Below are positions 16,200-28,905 of a stretch of DNA of 64,000 nt, in pieces; position 1 is the first letter of the stretch; each line of letters begins with the position of its first letter. The stretch comes from Rotaria macrura. Taxonomy: Eukaryota; Rotifera; Eurotatoria; Philodinida; Philodinidae. The notes beneath the pieces were generated by a model. That model worked only from the letters and a program-made list of their open reading frames with translations. It searched no databases and was not told where the DNA came from. The DNA is taken from positions 111,047-175,046 of the forward strand of contig OENT01000161.1 in the NCBI GenBank assembly GCA_900239685.1, written 5' to 3'. Made by a program: the position numbers and the translations under genes.

Positions 16200-18531
16200 A
16201 GAAACCATGTATGAATCAACTTTTGTTTTTTAATCAGTATTCTAAGATCTTAGATCTAATAGTTAAGATTATTTATGAGCAGTCATTGACATTTAGAATA
16301 TGAAATTAATCTTATATGCCCATCAAAACTTGCTCATAGAATTTCAATATTTAATTTCAATATATGTTAGTGTGTCGGGAATACTTTTCAAGTGCCATTA
16401 ACAAGTTAATTATTTTGTTCTAGAGTCTCTTATGCTCTTGAAAAACAAGACATATCATGCAAAGTACTCGTATAAATAACAATTGTGAATGTTCTAAATG
16501 AAAAAGATTACCTCTATTGTGATTTTTCAATGTAAGGTATGACCGATGATTTTGTTTATAAATCTGAGAGATTTTTTTTCTGAAACAATCGTCTACGAAA
16601 AACGTTTAACTTTCTGTGATAAATATAGAAAGTTAAATTATTCTAAGGCAGTTATTGAAGAATTGTTTTTCTTCTAATAATCATCTGTTGAATGTTGATG
16701 TTGATTAGTATCTTGATTGAAAAAGTCCATTCTATCTAATTGACTAAACCAGTGAGTAATTTTACTCAGTTGTCTACAGGAAGAAGGGTGTGAGATAAGG
16801 AAAACTATTCGTATATTATTTTGTAATTTATTCTTTTCTGACTTTTCTACAAATGATAAACGACAGTTCTCATCGAAACAATTTCGTATTTTATCATGTT
16901 CATAGAAACATTAGTTTTTTTGCAAATGAAGATCTAAACGTATAGCATTGTTTTTTTTTCTCCTCATAATCAGTTCTTCTAGTACAGAACACATTTTAGA
17001 AAAAAAGTGTTAATGTGTTTCAATAATATTCGTCATTAATTAGATACATTTGTATTCATCAATCTAAATCATCTTGTGAAAAAGAAATGATTTCTTTTTT
17101 TTTGTCCTACAGATACAAAAGGATATGAAAATTAAATTTCTTTTCTTTTCTCTTTTTCCAATTATTTATTCGGAATGACGTCTAAACTCAAAAGTGTGCA
17201 AATGAATCTGACGTGGATAGAAGAATAATAAAAAATGAAAAATAAAGACGAGAAACTTATTGCTTCAAGAAAGTAATGATTGATACTTATTGTACCCGTT
17301 TGTCTTTGTCCTTTTTGATTTACCATAGATTGATACATATATGTTTGTATCTTTGCGTAGGCGCTATCACTCCTACTGTTAATTGTTTTCCTCGTTCGAC
17401 AGAAACCTTGTCGGCCGTTTTCTTGTGTGCCTCTTCTCATCTAATCAAAAGAACTATTCATTCATCTATTCATTTAACGATCTAGTTTTAGTACGAAGTC
17501 TTTCTATTTCCTCCTGATAAAGAAAAGTCATCGGTCTCTAATTGCTTTCGAGAGTCTCTCTTTTTTGCTTGTAGCTTTTCGGATAGAGCCTTGAATAGTT
17601 ATTATTCATGTTATCCAACAAATATTTCCCATGATAATTTAAGTTGATAAATGACAGGGTGTGTTATATTTTTTGTCTGAATTTCTTACTGAAAAGTAAT
17701 TTGCACACATTAAAATGACTTGTATTTGTCTAATTTTCTCTTCAGGGATTTATGATGCATATAAAACATCTATAAACGATTGTGATTCTTTCAGAGGATC
17801 TTCTAGCACTTGATATGGTAACAAGCATTATTCTTTTTTGTCAATGATCTGTTATTTTTTCCGCAGAAGGTATTGTTATTGTAGCAGAAGCTAAGATTTT
17901 TCTATTTATATTATTAGCGTTGAGAAAAGAAAATACGAGAAAACAGGCAAAATAGCGCCTGTCTTCTAGCCCATCTATCATCGTTTTACGATAGACTTTA
18001 TCTGATTGTCGCCTATGCTAATTGAACGAAGAAAATTCAGAAAAATGCGAAGAAAAAAGTCGACATTTTTATCTTGCATATTATTTTATTTATTATATAT
18101 TGTATTGGGTAACTCGTCAATCTATTCATTAGTTTCTTTCTTGATCGTATGGATGATTATCATGAAGTTTACTCGTATTTATTGTTTTTTTACGTATTGA
18201 GGTTGACAGATACAAGTGTAAACTCATCTATAATCCATATGTGCGATTAGCAGTTGTCAGTTTGCAGATGGAGAAAAGAGAATGCATCAGAGACGACGAT
18301 GTTTTTTTCGAGAAATATCCAGTTTAATGTGCTGAGCGGATTATTGATTATCTCATAAACTATAAGAACAAGATCGAATGATACATGTCTGAAAGAGGAG
18401 TAACTGTCATTAATAGTAGATGCTTCGTTTCCGGCTTTAATCAGTAAAAAGAATATTTTCTTCATTTTTCAGAACCTTCGAACATCACGTTTCAATAGTT
18501 AACATCGCTTTATACTTGTTTCCTCTCTATT

Positions 18532-18569
18532 TATATATATATATATATATATATGCATATATATATATT
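18532..18569. repeat. (TA)n microsatellite with GC interruption
   Basis: An alternating TA tract broken once by ATGCAT near its middle. Confidence 0.85.
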
Positions 18570-19818
18570 AACACATATGTAAGCAGATGATGAAGACTAA
18601 ACAAGGTGAGTTTTATCATCGATCAAGGAATTTTTTGTTTGCTCTCCTTTAGTCTTTTTCTCGCAATTTTTTCTAATTAGTAAGTAAGTATGAAGTCATT
18701 TTTGATGCGCAGTAGCACAATAAAGTTATGTTTCTTCTTTCCGTTTGTGAATTAATCGAACTAAGCATATACCATTAGGTGTTCCTATTGGATACAGATA
18801 ATCGAGAGAGTGAATCATTTTTTCAATTAACACTTCGAAAAGGAGATGACATTTGCAGTATGTTTAAAAATAACCTTGTAATTGTATAAATCGTTCTCCG
18901 GTTGCAACGTTTTTCTTTATAATAAAATTTTGATCTTGTTATGTAGAAGATGCAAAAGAAAATAAGAAAGAAAAACCCATAAATTCAAGAGACAGTAGAA
19001 AAAGAAAACGATAAGCTTTATGTTCAAGGTTATTCTTTTGAATATTTTGCATAATTATCTAGTATTTTCCATAGGAATCTAATGTGACTGTCTGTATAGA
19101 CATCAGTTGTAAACTCAATAGAATGATATTATTCAAAAAATCACAGCGTGTAAGGATGTATGTATTTGAGCTCGAGCAAATAAATCATCATAAATTTTTA
19201 ATGAGCTAAGCTTAATTAGTTGTTACTAGTTTTGTCTCTTGATTCTCAAATGATTAGGGCATCTCTTACTTCGAAATTGATACATACATGTTAAGATTCT
19301 TGTTAGTTCTGTTTGTTTCTTTCTGTAAATATTTTACAACTCATATCTTATACATCTCAATAAGGTAGTATGTAAGCAAATATTTCGAAACTATACAATT
19401 TCATTCGTTTGATGGTAGTATTATATGTGCAGGTAATATAGAATGACCTTAGGAAATCAATTTCGTGTAAAGGTAGATTTCACATATTGATTGGATATGG
19501 TGTAGGAGTATGTTTGTGCCCTTAGGAGTTACACGACTACTCATAACTAGGAAATATCATGAGTCTATCAATTAAAAATCGCATTTGCGTTCATTCTTTA
19601 TTTGTTTATTTATTTTGATTTTCTTCTTTAGAAAGTGTATTCTGGTGAAGAATGGTTTGCTTTTTTTCAAAAGATATTGTTTTTAGTTAATGTAAATCAA
19701 GCGAGAGTTTTTCAATGGCTCTTAATTATTTATTTAATAATAACCGAACTTTATAAAAGAGAAAGAAAAAAAAGTAAAAACATCCTCCTAAATGTCCTCA
19801 TTCATTTTCTCTCTCTGT

Positions 19819-19848
19819 ATATATCTATCTATATATATATATATATAA
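19819..19848. repeat. (TA)n/(TATC)n microsatellite
   Basis: TATATATCTATCTATATA followed by a pure TA run. Confidence 0.8.
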
Positions 19849-20031
19849 TGATCATTTGAAGAGTTTGTGTGCTAATCTTCAGGATCCATCGATCTTATTC
19901 GTTTGTTTTTCTCTTTTCTTTTCTTTTTAGTTGACTCCATCACGCATATTTCTGATCAACATCCATTCCGGAAAATTGAACTCGAGAGTGCAGAATAACT
20001 TGCCATAGGAAAGAGAGATCCACACTCTTTA

Positions 20032-20052
20032 CATATATATATATATATATAT
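20032..20052. repeat. (TA)n microsatellite
   Basis: Short pure alternating TA tract. Confidence 0.8.
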
Positions 20053-20963
20053 CTACACATAAATATATAAGATAGAACTAATGAGCCGTTATCTAATTGT
20101 TTTTTGTGATCGGCTGCACTAAATATAAACGCGAGCGAAGAAAAAAAACTACGCGTTGCAAATAAAAAAAACGAGAAATAAATGAAAGATAAATTTATTG
20201 CTTGATCAAGTCCCAAAAACTACAGACAATGTACGTGATTGATCGAGAATGAACAGAATTCAGATCCGGCCCCTTCATTCTTGTTCTCGTTTTTTTTATA
20301 TTGAAGGCAATCATCTCACCTACTTAGTACTGTCGAAACAGTAATAGTAAGTTAGATCGAATTTCATCGTCTTACTCAGTTGTTGCTACTGCTACTGTCT
20401 GTAGTACGTTACTACGCAATAAGAGACGAAGAAAACAGAATCGTTTTTACTTGATGCATTTGTACTCTATCCCAAGAATTCTTCTTTTCCATATTTTGTA
20501 TACGTTTTTATGTTGCTTGCTGTAAGGTGATTATTACTTTCGTTTTGTTCTGTTTTTGTCATATTCATTCATATTAGTGAGTAAACCGAACGTAAAATGA
20601 GGAACGAATTAAAATCAGACGGCTGTAGATGCAATCAGGTCTGGATGTGACAAGTGATTGACACCAGTGATCTGATTAGTTTTTTTTAATAGCCTATGCT
20701 TATAGCTTATCAAAAGCGTCGAAGTAATTAGATGAGCCTCAGTATATATACATGTACGAAGAGAAAAATACACATTATGTCTTTGGTTTTTTTTTCGATG
20801 ATTACATTTTGACAACAAACTATATAGATTAAAGAATATAAAGTCGTCCTTCAATCGATTCACCATTTCTATATCAAATATTACTTTTGATAAACAGGTA
20901 TTTCCAAATATTTATTTTCTTGATTCGACTTTCCTATTATATGCATTTGCACTAGTTGATAGA

Positions 20964-20966
<3 letters not shown>

Positions 20967-20997
<31 letters not shown>
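20967..20997. repeat. (TA)n microsatellite
   Basis: About 30 bases of uninterrupted alternating TA. Confidence 0.9.
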
Positions 20998-20999
<2 letters not shown>

Positions 21000-21599
21000 A
21001 TAAAAATACAAGTTAGATGTTGATTGAATTAGTAGCGCATCAGGGTTATCTTTTCTAAATGACAGGCCATAAAAGAAAAAGTAATTGTTTGGGTCGTCTG
21101 TCGATGGATCGTTAGATTTTTGACACTTGCGAAAGTAGTGCCAACTTTCGTAAATATAGAAATGTAAGAGAAGACATAACATAGATGCGAGAAAACGATA
21201 CATGATAATAATAATACAAAGAGAAGGAAAAAAAAGAAAAAGAGACAACGAAGGGAAAAAATGTGAATAGTATGATTTATATTATCAGACTATTCTGATG
21301 ACTTTTATGCTCTTTATTATTACTGGAGAACAGAAACAAGAAGAAAAATAAAGATAACTAGTGAAAAAAGATGAGTTTTGTAATTAGAAAAAAAAAGAAT
21401 AATAACTATGTTCTTAGCTCTGTAGGAAAAATAAAGGAAATACAAGCTTGCTGTAACACGTATGTATTGTTTGGGTCAAGAAAAATGAGCAGATTTCCAT
21501 TCGACAATGTTTTTCCGTTTTGATTATCATAGCTAATTTGTATCTCAATATATTAACATTTAGATGATTTCTGTTGCATTTATATATCGGTGATTTTTA

Positions 21600-21681
21600 T
21601 TCATATATTTTACATAAATATATAAATATCAATATACATATAAATATAAATATATACCTATATATATATATATATATATAC
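21600..21681. repeat. TA-rich tract just upstream of the GPCR start
   Basis: Imperfect ATATAAATATAAAT-like repeats pass into a pure (TA)n run that ends 13 bases before the chosen ATG of the GPCR gene. The tract happens to be open in that frame, adding about 40 Ile/Tyr/Asn-rich residues to the ORF, which is why the later ATG was chosen. Confidence 0.8.
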
Positions 21682-21693
21682 TTATTTATTGCA

Positions 21694-24600
21694 ATGTTTG
21701 GCTCTTTGGATATATTGCCTACGGGCCTTAATTTAACAGCAGATGAAGAGGATGAGCTTGTTAAAAGTGTTGTCAATTTCTTGGGACATCGAAGACGCGA
21801 TAAGTTTGCTTTTCCATTACTTATAACACTTTATTCATTCATATTTGCAACTGGATTAACTGGAAATATTTGTATGTGACATTGTTTGTTTTTCTATTCA
21901 AAAGAAAATTTGAAAAATTTGTGTTTTTTCTTTCTTTATTTATTTTTGAGGTACTTGTTTTATTATTTGGAAGAGTCGCGACATGCATACTCCTACAAAC
22001 TTTTATCTTTTTTCATTGGCTGTTTCTGATCTTTTATTGATTAGTCTCGGTAAGTATAAAACTAATTGAATCTTCAAAAACAAAGACAAGACTTTTTTTC
22101 TGAATACTTAAAATTAAGTCAAGTTTTTGATATTATTAACAAGTCCTTATTTAAGCTTTAATTATATCAGTCTCAATACAGGATATACTTGTCTTCAAGT
22201 ATTGACAACGATAAATAAAGTACATAAGAAAACAACTATGTTGTATTTTTTGTGCTGATACCATTCGTATTATTAGCAACATGTTTTTCATCTAGGTTCA
22301 AGCGTGGAAAATCTCTGATTTTCCATGATAGAACCAAATGGCATGTGCGATAAATAGAAAAAAGTATTGAGCGCGTACATGTTGAAGTGAATGTGATGAT
22401 ATAACTAGAGCAAATATATTTTGTTATACTTAGGGAATCGAGTAGATATAAATGAGATGCTTCCGGCTACTCGATTAGATAATCAGTGAAAACGTTTTCA
22501 ATGCAGACTGCCGTTTGTTTACTAGCTGTGCTATCAACTATGCTACATCTATCTTGAAGTATTCACCCAGTAAAAACATTATCAGTAGAATATTCGTCAA
22601 AATATCATCAACATATATTGTAAAAGTATAGTTATTTTCTAGTATACTACTAATTAGAATGCTGTATTGACCAACGAGTTTTGTAAACGCAATACTTTCA
22701 TTAGGACATTTTATCAACCTTTGAGACATAATTCTTTATTTCCAAGAACGATTACAGATTTCATTTCCATGATTTATTTAAAGAGCCGAACACTCTTTCA
22801 TATTGTTCCTTACTGTTTTTAAATTTCATTTTAATAAAATGAATATTTAAAACTATGAAGTGTCTATAATTGATACTACATATTATATCGAATGATCATA
22901 ACTTGAAAAATATAATATATTAATAAATGCAATTACGAACGACATTAAAATAGAAGCAGAATCAAATAGATATCATTAAATAAATAAAACAATGTTTGCT
23001 TTTCTTTTAATAGGTCTGTCTGTAGAAATGTACAATATATACGAATCATGGCCTTGGTAAATAATTATTTTTTAGGGTAAAAACACCAGACAAGAATATT
23101 TTCTTTTTCTTTTCTTAATTAAGGATTTTCGGTGAAGCATTTTGCGTATTTCGTACAGTTGTCCTTGAAATTGTCACATCAGCATCAATATTAACTGTGC
23201 TATGCTTTACAGTCGAACGGTATCTAGCTATTTGTTTCCCAATAATATCACAGAAAGTGCTTGGCGGTTTAAGTCGAGCATTGAAAATGATTATGATTGT
23301 TTGGTTTCTATCATTCCTACTTGCTGTTCCTTATACATTCACTGCAGGTGTTTTCGTTAGCGTAACAAATGAAATTCGTAATCAGACAGTTCAAATTCTT
23401 GACAGTCGTATTTGTGCAATACGTCCAGACTATTGGGAGCCTATGCTATACTATATGGCAGTAACAACATTTCTTGTTTTTGTCATTCCAATATTTGTTA
23501 TAACTGTTCTTTATATATTGATGGGCATAACATTATATAAAGCAAGTCGTCGTCCGCCAAATGATCAGAACTATAAAAAGACTAGTGCTAAGCCTGAGCA
23601 AATATTGTTGCATCAAAATGGTGAACATCATATTTGGTCTAGACAAAATACTGTATCAACATTGAAATCCAAGCCAACGAGAAATCCAAGAAGAGCAGTA
23701 CTCAAAATGCTTGGTAAGAAAATAGCCGACGAGAAAAAAAATCATCAAATTTTGATTTATGTATTAATGATTATATATGTATAAATTTTTTTTTCTCCTT
23801 ATTAATGAATAGTGGCTGTGGTTATTGCATTTTTTATCTGTTGGGCACCGTTTCATACTCAACGTATAACTGCTTTTGTTACACGCTTGTTGGATAAAGC
23901 AAATAAAAGTACAATATCTGATGCAGCAACTAAATTTCAAGAAATTCTGTTTTTTACCTCAGGTACAAATTCTGTCTACTTTACAGCCTAATTAATAGTC
24001 ATGCTAAATATATATAGTAGAACCTCACTGAGTGTACTACTCATCGTTAGTGGATCCCGCTGTCAAAGAGAACGGAGATAGTGAAGCAGAATCTTTGTTT
24101 ATCTCGAGACAACTAAATAGCTGACCTTCATATAAAAACGGAAGTAATTATTCTGGTTTACATATAGTCTTAAGACTTCTATATCCTTATTAAATGCATC
24201 GTAATTAACTTTCCTATATGTCATGTCGATGAAACACATCAATTATTCATATCATGACATCAATACGTAGAAAATTAAAATGTTTTTTTCTTCACATCTT
24301 TTCATTAAAATAAATGATGATGCATTCTTAATATTTCATCTAAACAGGTATTCTTTATTATTTATCTGCTACTGTTAATCCCGTGCTCTACAATATCATG
24401 TCAAAACGCTATCGTAATGGTTTTAAACGAACATTATGCCGTTGGAAAATGCCAGTCCCATCAACATCCTATAGAAACGTTCGCTCAAATGTTTATAATA
24501 TTAATAATAGTCCCGTATCTCCGACATTAGCTGGCACGAATAATAATCGCCATCAACGATTGACTTCTATAACGAACGATAAAAAATCCGGAAAGTTAAA

Positions 24601-24991
24601 TAATTCATTTTTTCGTCGTCGTGATAATGTTTTCACGTTTTCAATGTCAAAATATAAATTTGTCATTGGTTCACGTACACACGCCGCTCACACTGGTATA
24701 ACGAGTCGTTATCATCATCGAGCCTCCTTTCACTATCGTTTCTCCGTTGTTGAACAACCAGAACGTGAACGTGAACGTGAACGTGAACGTGAACAACAAC
24801 AACAACAGCAGCAGCAGCAGCAGCAATTACAACAACGGAAATTTTCTATGAGTGTTACACAACAGCCGAAAAAACATCAAGCTAAATTTATATTTACATC
24901 GGCTTTACCGCCAATGACACCACCGAATTCATCCATTAGTGAATTAAAACCTTTAACACAATTATCTAATGGAAGTCATTGCAAGCACTAA
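21694..24991 (+). CDS. Neuromedin U/pyrokinin-type peptide GPCR, six exons
   Basis: A class A receptor of the neuromedin U/pyrokinin (PRXamide) group; it should sense a neuropeptide at the plasma membrane and signal through a G protein. Exons: 21694-21871, 21951-22049, 23014-23056, 23124-23713, 23813-23962, 24348-24991; 567 residues. TM1-2 contain GNI and [19 protein letters not shown] short exon carries [10 protein letters not shown], then FGEAFC with the conserved TM3 cysteine. TM3 ends in ERYLAI (E/DRY variant), TM6 has FFICWAPFH, and TM7 has [12 protein letters not shown]. Intron phases are 1, 1, 2, 1, 1. The TM2-TM3 layout and the ASILTV motif match NMU receptors better than other peptide receptors. 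The cytoplasmic tail is long and ends with an Arg-Glu dipeptide run and polyglutamine. The start (MFGSLD) was chosen because upstream in-frame codons lie in a TA repeat. The ligand cannot be read from sequence. Confidence 0.88.
22050..23013 (+). other. 964-bp intron 2 of the GPCR gene
   Basis: Lies between the GTAAGT donor after TM2 and a TTTTAATAG acceptor. Joining the sides gives the conserved LG-LSVEMY reading. Nothing recognisable lies inside. Confidence 0.75.
24761..24826 (+). repeat. (GAACGT)n and (CAR)n repeats in the GPCR tail
   Basis: A tandem hexamer GAACGT, encoding Glu-Arg dipeptides, passes directly into CAA/CAG codons encoding about eleven Gln. Both lie in the cytoplasmic C-terminal tail. 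Such tracts are expected to be length-polymorphic. Confidence 0.9.
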
Positions 24992-27173
24992 TAGTGTGAT
25001 AGATTAAGAAAGATTTGTTGTCATTATTATTTTTTTTATAATTTATGTATATAAGACTAACAACTATAGCATTCTTGTTTATGACAATATAGTTTTGATG
25101 ACTTGTTTTTGACCTATGACAAAGACTTAACGTTATCAGGAAATTATTTCTTGAGGATTTTCCAAGCGGAAACAAAAGGACTACGCTTTGTATTATTCAA
25201 ACTTCACAATGGGACTAAGCTAAAATAAGATTGTAAATTGGAATAGAAGTTCATACGAAGAAAAACACTTGCTATTTCAACACCGTAGAGTGTGTTGCAA
25301 GGAAAAAGCATTTTTTACAGGGTTCATTTTGACTTTGATTAATGCATGCACTCGAGATCCACTTTACGAACAAGTGATCCAGAATAAGCAACACATAAGT
25401 ATTCTCAACGTTTTCTCGCTAGTGTTCACTTGATTAGCATAATTTTTTAATATCCAAATATAGCATTTACGACTTTCACCGAATTCATTTACAATTTTGA
25501 TCTACACAACAAACGTTCAAATTACATGCGTCAAGCGATGAAAAATTTACAGATGCCAAGAACTGTGCAGAAATAAGTATGAGAATGATGATGGACCGAG
25601 AACAATGTATTGTGACGTCGTCGGTGAGATGTCATTACGAATAACTAAGCTATGGATGAAAACAATCGATAACATTGGCTCTTTAGAAATCTTTCATATT
25701 CTGCTAACTGCCCACTCGTCGTTCGAATAAAAGCTAATATCTCCAGGGTAGAATAGCTCTTAACTCAGAAGAAATGGATGTCAGCGAGAAAATTGTCTAC
25801 TAAGATAAATCTTCCAAGAAGAGGCGTACAGCAAGCATTCTAGCAAAATCCTAGATGTTTTTTTTTCAAAAGAAAGAAATTAGACGACTGAAATTCAATA
25901 GTATTCAAAAGCAAATCGAGAATAAAGTTACCCTAGTGACTACTTGATAATTATAAATAACGAGGAAAGTTAAAACTAGTTTTGCAAAAATGGAAAATTG
26001 TTTCCGATTTTCTTGAAGTATTGAATGTTTAATAAGACGGCGCATGAATATTCGATAGAAGATGGATTAACAAGAAACATGATATTCAGCGACAGTTCGA
26101 ATTTTTTGACAAATAATTCATATCATGCTTGAATGTGTGCGTCTACAGTAAAACAACATTAGCGATTTTGAAGATGGAACATTAAAATTGAAAAATATGT
26201 TTCGACAATTGGCTTGTCTTAGTCTCGAATTGTTAGATATCGAGACCAGTTATTTCATATTCATTACATTATAATTTTTAAACTAAACTAACTAAATTTA
26301 TAAACGAAGGCTTTACAGCGCTGTTAGAGCAAGATTGATAGAAGGCATTGAAAAAGGCAAAACTATATTATATGTTGCACTTGATTCTATCTAGGAGTGA
26401 CGACTAATCGAGAACATGTACAAAAGCATAGACGAAACTGTGATTTCGGTAAAATTTTCCAATACTATATTATTCATTGAAAGAATAATTCGATTAGGTA
26501 GAAAATATTTTCAAGTACAATGTATTCTGTATCACTCTGCGTATGAAATATCAAAAATAAAAAACCAAGGAATTGTGTGAAACAGCACTATTACAAATTT
26601 TCAAAGATGTATTAGTGTCTCTTATCACATGAATAAATTTCATTAGGTATATTATTATAGTTTTTAACATGACTTTGGTCATTCATTTTGCACATGCATT
26701 TCCACCTAGAACATTAGGCGAAAACTTTAGTTTACTGTCTTGGTTGGATGCATAAACGTCATGCGTATAGATTTCGTTGTTTTCATGCGAGTACTAATGA
26801 AGACATTGATTATCTATTGTTTCAAAATGTTTAAAAACAATATTTTGTATTATTCTTTGAAGTTGATACGGTTTTATCTACTTCTTATAAAGACCCGTCA
26901 ACTATGAATTCTTGCGCCACAATTCATATCTCTTCTTGCTATTTTATGAAGGCAAATATCGAACAAATGTAACGTACAATAAGCAATATTTTAAATGAGC
27001 ATCATCAAATTTTATTTTCGATTCGGACTTTGGAAACATTCTTCATTCTGTTTGACGTTTTCGTGTTTATTCTACTTTAATCTTCGGACATAATTTTATT
27101 TTGATTAAAATAAATTCTGCAAAGACCACACTCTTTTTCATATCGTAGAGATAAGTAAAATTCGAAATACAGT
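24992..27173. other. Intergenic interval, nothing recognised
   Basis: AT-rich sequence between the convergent GPCR (+) and SDR (-) genes. No conserved coding block, tRNA or transposon end was found. A TTTATT at 27066-27071 (AATAAA on the - strand) about 100 bp past the SDR stop is its likely poly(A) signal. Confidence 0.5.
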
Positions 27174-28043
27174 TTAAACGATCGTAAATCCACCATCGAT
27201 AACAATGTTGGTGCCGGTCAGAAACGGACATAGATCCGAAGCAAGAAAAACGATCATATTAGCAAGTTCTTCTGGATTGCCCAATCGTTGAATACATTTT
27301 CCTCCATGTTCTTTATCGAATTCTTCTTTAGTGACCCCTGTTGCTGCTGCTGTTCGATATATGGTTGGCGATTCAATAGCGCCTGGACTTATTGAATTAA
27401 CTCGAATATTGTAGGGACCAAGATCGAGGGCTAAATTTCGTGTCATTTGAATGATGGCACCTTTTGAAGTTGAATAAGGTAAAAATAATGAATGAGCAAC
27501 AAGTCCAGCCGCACTTGCCAGATTAATGATTACTCCATTCTTCTGTGCTTTAAGAATTGGTACAATATGTTTGGCTGCCAACGCATAACCACACACATTA
27601 ACATTCATTACATGTGACCAATCGACAGCAGATATTTCTTCAATAAAACCAAGTGTAAATACAGCTGCTCTATAGTTAAATGTAACGATTCATCATATTT
27701 ATATATGTATATAAAATATTAATTCAACGAACGTGTTAACAAGAATATCTATTGTATTCCATTTGTTTAACGTTAATGTAATAGCTCTCTTGATCGTTTC
27801 TTCATCTTGTACATCGAGTTGAACTAAAAGGATTCGATCATCTGTATCTTCAGAACCAAACTTTTCGTTCTTCACCGTTGTAAGTGCTTGCATATTCAAA
27901 TCGGCTAAGACAATACGAGCTCCATGATCGTAACATGCTTTAGCCACACTTCGTGCAATCCAACCAGCACCACCAGTTATGAAGACTACTCTGTGATGAA
28001 GTAATCGAGTCCAATCACCATTTGATCGAGTATGAATTGACAT
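27174..28043 (-). CDS. Short-chain dehydrogenase/reductase, two exons
   Basis: A classical SDR with NAD(P)-dependent oxidoreductase activity, probably cytosolic. Exons on the - strand are 28043-27733 and 27669-27174, joined over a 63-bp GT...AG intron (phase 2); 268 residues, normal for the family. The nucleotide-binding loop is TGGAGWIA (residues 23-30). An Asp at 48 after the second strand suggests preference for NAD. The usual NAG motif reads NTA (103-105). The catalytic set is N128, S156 (INLASAAG), Y169 and K173 (YSTSK). PG motif ISPGAIESP and the C-terminal TGTNIVIDGG are present. The start at MSIHTR was preferred over an in-frame Met 28 codons upstream because it gives the usual distance to the first strand. 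Substrate is not determinable. The C-terminal loop and the divergent ENOSF1 neighbour suggest a sugar-acid or 2-keto-3-deoxy-L-fuconate dehydrogenase, which is inference. Confidence 0.92.
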
Positions 28044-28410
28044 AGTATACTTAAGTAAAAACAATCTACTTCTAGATAAGAATAAAGTAATTAAAACATT
28101 TGACGCCGATTTCTTTTCTGTAATCAATACTGTCCAAAGATTATTCTACAGAGACTACTGCTTTTGAAATATACACCTTTGATAAATATACAATATTGTA
28201 AATCTACTTTTGATGATTACACGATGAGTTACACACAAGAAGTTGTTATCTATTCTTCATTAAGTAATTACCTTGACGTTGTAGCCATATACTCTTGTTT
28301 GTCAATACATTGTAGTTTAAAACGATCGATGAAGTCTTTTGATATTTGATAGGTGATTACTACACAATGACAATGCATTAATATGAAAAGGAATGCTCCA
28401 CTTAGCTCCC
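28044..28410. other. SDR upstream region
   Basis: AT-rich sequence between the SDR start and the LTR remnant. It should contain the SDR promoter, but no defined element was seen. Confidence 0.4.
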
Positions 28411-28814
28411 TGTGACGACCTAATCGTCACTGATGTTATCTTTATGCTTGTTGTGTGTGCATCAGTCTGTTTCTCTTTCTGGTTTCCCTCCCTTTTTCTC
28501 TAATACTGTTTTTGCGCCTTAAATTGTATTTATATATTGACAATTGTTCTTCTCTTTTTTATTCTAAAATCTAAACTCTCTACTTATATCTCATTTCCTT
28601 GAGATATATCTACATTCATTCTTCTAATATCTTCCACTCGCCATTCGAGCGGTTCTCATACCTACTTCTAGTATTTCTCTCTCTCGTAACTCTTCTCAGT
28701 TACTCTCTTATCTCGTTCTCTATTTCACCTCTTTTCTGTTTATATCAAATACATTATCGGATACTCATCAGACTTTAATTTTACTTTATCTCATCAATTT
28801 TATTCTACGTCACA
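28411..28814 (+). mobile_element. LTR of a retrotransposon (404 bp), remnant
   Basis: The segment starts TGTGACGAC and ends TACGTCACA, so it has the TG...CA ends and a perfect 7-base terminal inverted repeat (TGTGACG/CGTCACA). A 7-bp hairpin (GTGACGA/TCGTCAC) sits at the left edge. Composition (T- and C-rich) differs from the flanks, and a TATA-like TTTATATATTG lies about 120 bp in. A primer-binding-site-like sequence follows 11 bases later. No target duplication is seen immediately after the LTR and no second LTR or pol-like frame was found, so this appears to be a 5' LTR plus leader left from a larger element rather than a solo LTR. Confidence 0.6.
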
Positions 28815-28825
28815 ATCCATTATTG

Positions 28826-28837
28826 TGGCACCCGGCA
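28826..28837 (+). other. Putative tRNA primer binding site
   Basis: TGGCACCCGGCA lies 11 bases past the end of the LTR. It starts with TGG, complementary to the CCA end of a tRNA, which is typical of retrotransposon primer sites. The leader downstream (to about 28905) is C-rich. Confidence 0.45.
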
Positions 28838-28905
28838 TTTTTAATAGTTGCGCCTCTGAACCTACTCACGACGCGACACCCCCACCCCAACCCTCCTCAG
28901 AATTT

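Larger units (their letters stand above)
13487..21693. other. Gene-poor interval with microsatellites
   Basis: No conserved gene is recognisable over about 8.2 kb. The + strand at 15553-15870 has short exon-like stretches (one beginning MEEEQQQHQGERL, another reading LTKYYLLIPHEQELFIDNLL) with gene-like codon composition but separated by stops. They could be decayed exons of an unknown gene. The rest is AT-rich with several (TA)n tracts, and the 3' end should contain the promoter of the downstream GPCR. Confidence 0.45.

Noticed and set aside
28411-28814. Solo LTR produced by recombination
   Set aside because: The bases after the LTR do not repeat those before it, and a primer-binding-site-like sequence follows, so a truncated element is more likely.
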